Below are positions 63,301-64,000 of a stretch of 64,000 nt of DNA, piece after piece. The position numbers were made by a program, and so were the translations under genes. The stretch is from Sphingomonas hankookensis (lineage in GTDB: Bacteria; Pseudomonadota; Alphaproteobacteria; Sphingomonadales; Sphingomonadaceae). Below the pieces are notes generated by a model that saw nothing but the letters and a program-made list of their open reading frames with translations, was not told where the DNA came from and made no database searches. Position 1 is the stretch's first letter. Every line of letters begins with the position of its first letter. The stretch covers positions 868,001 to 932,000 of the forward strand of contig NZ_JAKREV010000001.1 of NCBI RefSeq assembly GCF_022664465.1, given 5' to 3'.

Positions 63301-63612
63301 TCGGCTACTTAACTTCCTGCTTCCCCGTTTGCTTCGACCATCCCCGTTCGGTTCGAGCAGCTTCGAGCTTGTCGAGAAGAGGGTCGGGTGAACCATGCCC
63401 CGCTTGGGTATCAGGATTGTCCGGGGGACAATCCGACCCGACCCTCGTCGAGAACGCCTTAGTTTGCGGCAAACCCTTCTCGACTTCGGTTCTCGACCGG
63501 GTCGAAGCTGCGCTCAAAGCAAACGGCTTGGGACTGGGATTGGCGAGTTAGGCTTCAGACAAGGAAAAGGCCCGCCCGGATTGCTCCGGGCGGGCCTTTT
63601 ATCCTTGCCGGA
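63301..63612. repeat. Composite inverted-repeat block downstream of purA
   Basis: Contains a repeat unit GGTTCGAGCAGCTTCGAGCTTGTCG at about 63350, shared with 1971-2000. Inside it AGGGTCGGGT (63380) pairs with ACCCGACCCT (63436 region), and GATTGTCC (63415-63422) pairs exactly with GGACAATC (63426-63433). A rho-independent terminator follows. No gene seen. Confidence 0.65.
63565..63600. terminator. Bidirectional rho-independent terminator
   Basis: A 16-bp perfect stem (AAAAGGCCCGCCCGGA at 63565-63580, loop TTGC, complement to 63600) with flanking A and T runs. Serves purA on one side and the Thr-rich gene on the other. Confidence 0.9.
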
Positions 63613-63909
63613 TCAGCGCGGCGTACCGGGCGCTGGCGGCGTAGTCGTGGACGGATCGCCGGTGGTCGGCGTGGTCGTGTCGTCCGTGGTCGTATCGTCG
63701 GTCGTCGGCGCGCCCGGACGGGTCGTGTCACTCGGCTGCGTCGTCGTGGGATTCGTCGGCCCGGTCGTCTGCGGCGATGGCTGGGTCGGACGCATCGGGT
63801 CCGGCGTGCCCGGCGTCGTGGTGGGCTGGGTCGGCTGCGTCTGGGTCTGTGCCATGGCGGCAGTCGTGCTACCCAGGATCAGCAGGCTCGCGAAAATGGT
63901 CTTGCGCAT
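63613..63909 (-). CDS. Small secreted Thr/Pro-rich protein of unknown function
   Basis: 98 aa from ATG complement 63907-63909, AAGGAG 7 nt upstream. Signal peptide MRKTIFASLLILGSTTAAMAQ; mature part is a low-complexity Thr/Pro/Asp chain (TQPTTTPGTPDPM, DDTTTDDTTTPTTG). No globular domain or cysteine. Similar short secreted Thr/Pro-rich proteins occur in many alphaproteobacteria; function unknown. Followed by the terminator at 63565-63600. Confidence 0.68.
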   Translation of the reverse strand: MRKTIFASLLILGSTTAAMAQTQTQPTQPTTTPGTPDPMRPTQPSPQTTGPTNPTTTQPSDTTRPGAPTTDDTTTDDTTTPTTGDPSTTTPPAPGTPR

Positions 63910-64000
63910 TGAAAATCTCCTTGCGTCAGTCGGGAGTTTCAATGCCTTGTCGCGTCGATAGGTCCATGCGCTCCGCTCGCCCCACCGCGCGCCGGGATCA

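Overview
The window is about 64 kb of high-GC bacterial chromosome that reads as a Sphingomonadaceae (Sphingomonas-like) alphaproteobacterium. The evidence is a PhoK-type alkaline phosphatase with the Sphingomonas active-site set, a RegB/RegA (ActS/ActR) redox pair inside a cyo operon, NodT-family efflux porins, and many short GC-rich REP-type inverted repeats between genes. No prophage, insertion sequence, CRISPR array, rRNA or tRNA was seen. Gene density is high, and many neighbours overlap by 4 nt (ATGA or GTGA).

Layout. 1-9.5 kb: 5' end of a DsbD-like gene, phoK, a secreted alpha/beta hydrolase, a secreted beta-helix protein, ihfB, rpsA, a DbpA-like DEAD-box helicase and a Tat/lipoprotein MsrB. 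9.5-15.2 kb: CHAP hydrolase, an unknown helical protein, extensin-like and Nudix proteins, a secreted trypsin-like protease and an MHS-type MFS transporter. 15.3-22.1 kb: cyoABCD-surf1-regB-regA, a bo3-type quinol oxidase operon carrying its likely redox regulators. 22.2-25.4 kb: L,D-transpeptidase, a small lipoprotein, a repeat-rich gap and two small ORFs. 25.5-37 kb: two multidrug efflux loci, one RND type with a divergent TetR gene and a perfect 20-bp palindrome, one EmrAB type with its own outer-membrane factor and a GNAT gene. 37-44.4 kb: M14 carboxypeptidase, an OmpR/EnvZ-type pair, and a carbonic anhydrase-SulP-carbonic anhydrase cluster. 44.5-51.3 kb: GH15 glycosidase, Gfo/Idh/MocA oxidoreductase, glyoxalase I, M1 aminopeptidase with a small DUF6702-like partner. 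51.5-58.5 kb: thioredoxin-like protein, a TPR protein with a TonB-C-like end, a PhoP/PhoQ-like pair divergent from a secreted OB-fold/Gly-Pro-rich protein, and a YegD-like Hsp70. 58.8-64 kb: trehalase lipoprotein, FAH-family hydrolase, hemerythrin-like protein, purA and a Thr/Pro-rich secreted protein.

Themes are envelope and periplasm maintenance, redox-controlled respiration, drug export, inorganic-carbon handling and glucan/trehalose turnover. The most interesting signals are the carbonic anhydrase-SulP sandwich, the RegBA-coupled oxidase operon with a 9+9 palindrome upstream and histidine-rich tails on its subunits, the TetR palindrome, and a family of large imperfect inverted-repeat elements at about 6.7-7.1 kb and 56.9-57.2 kb.
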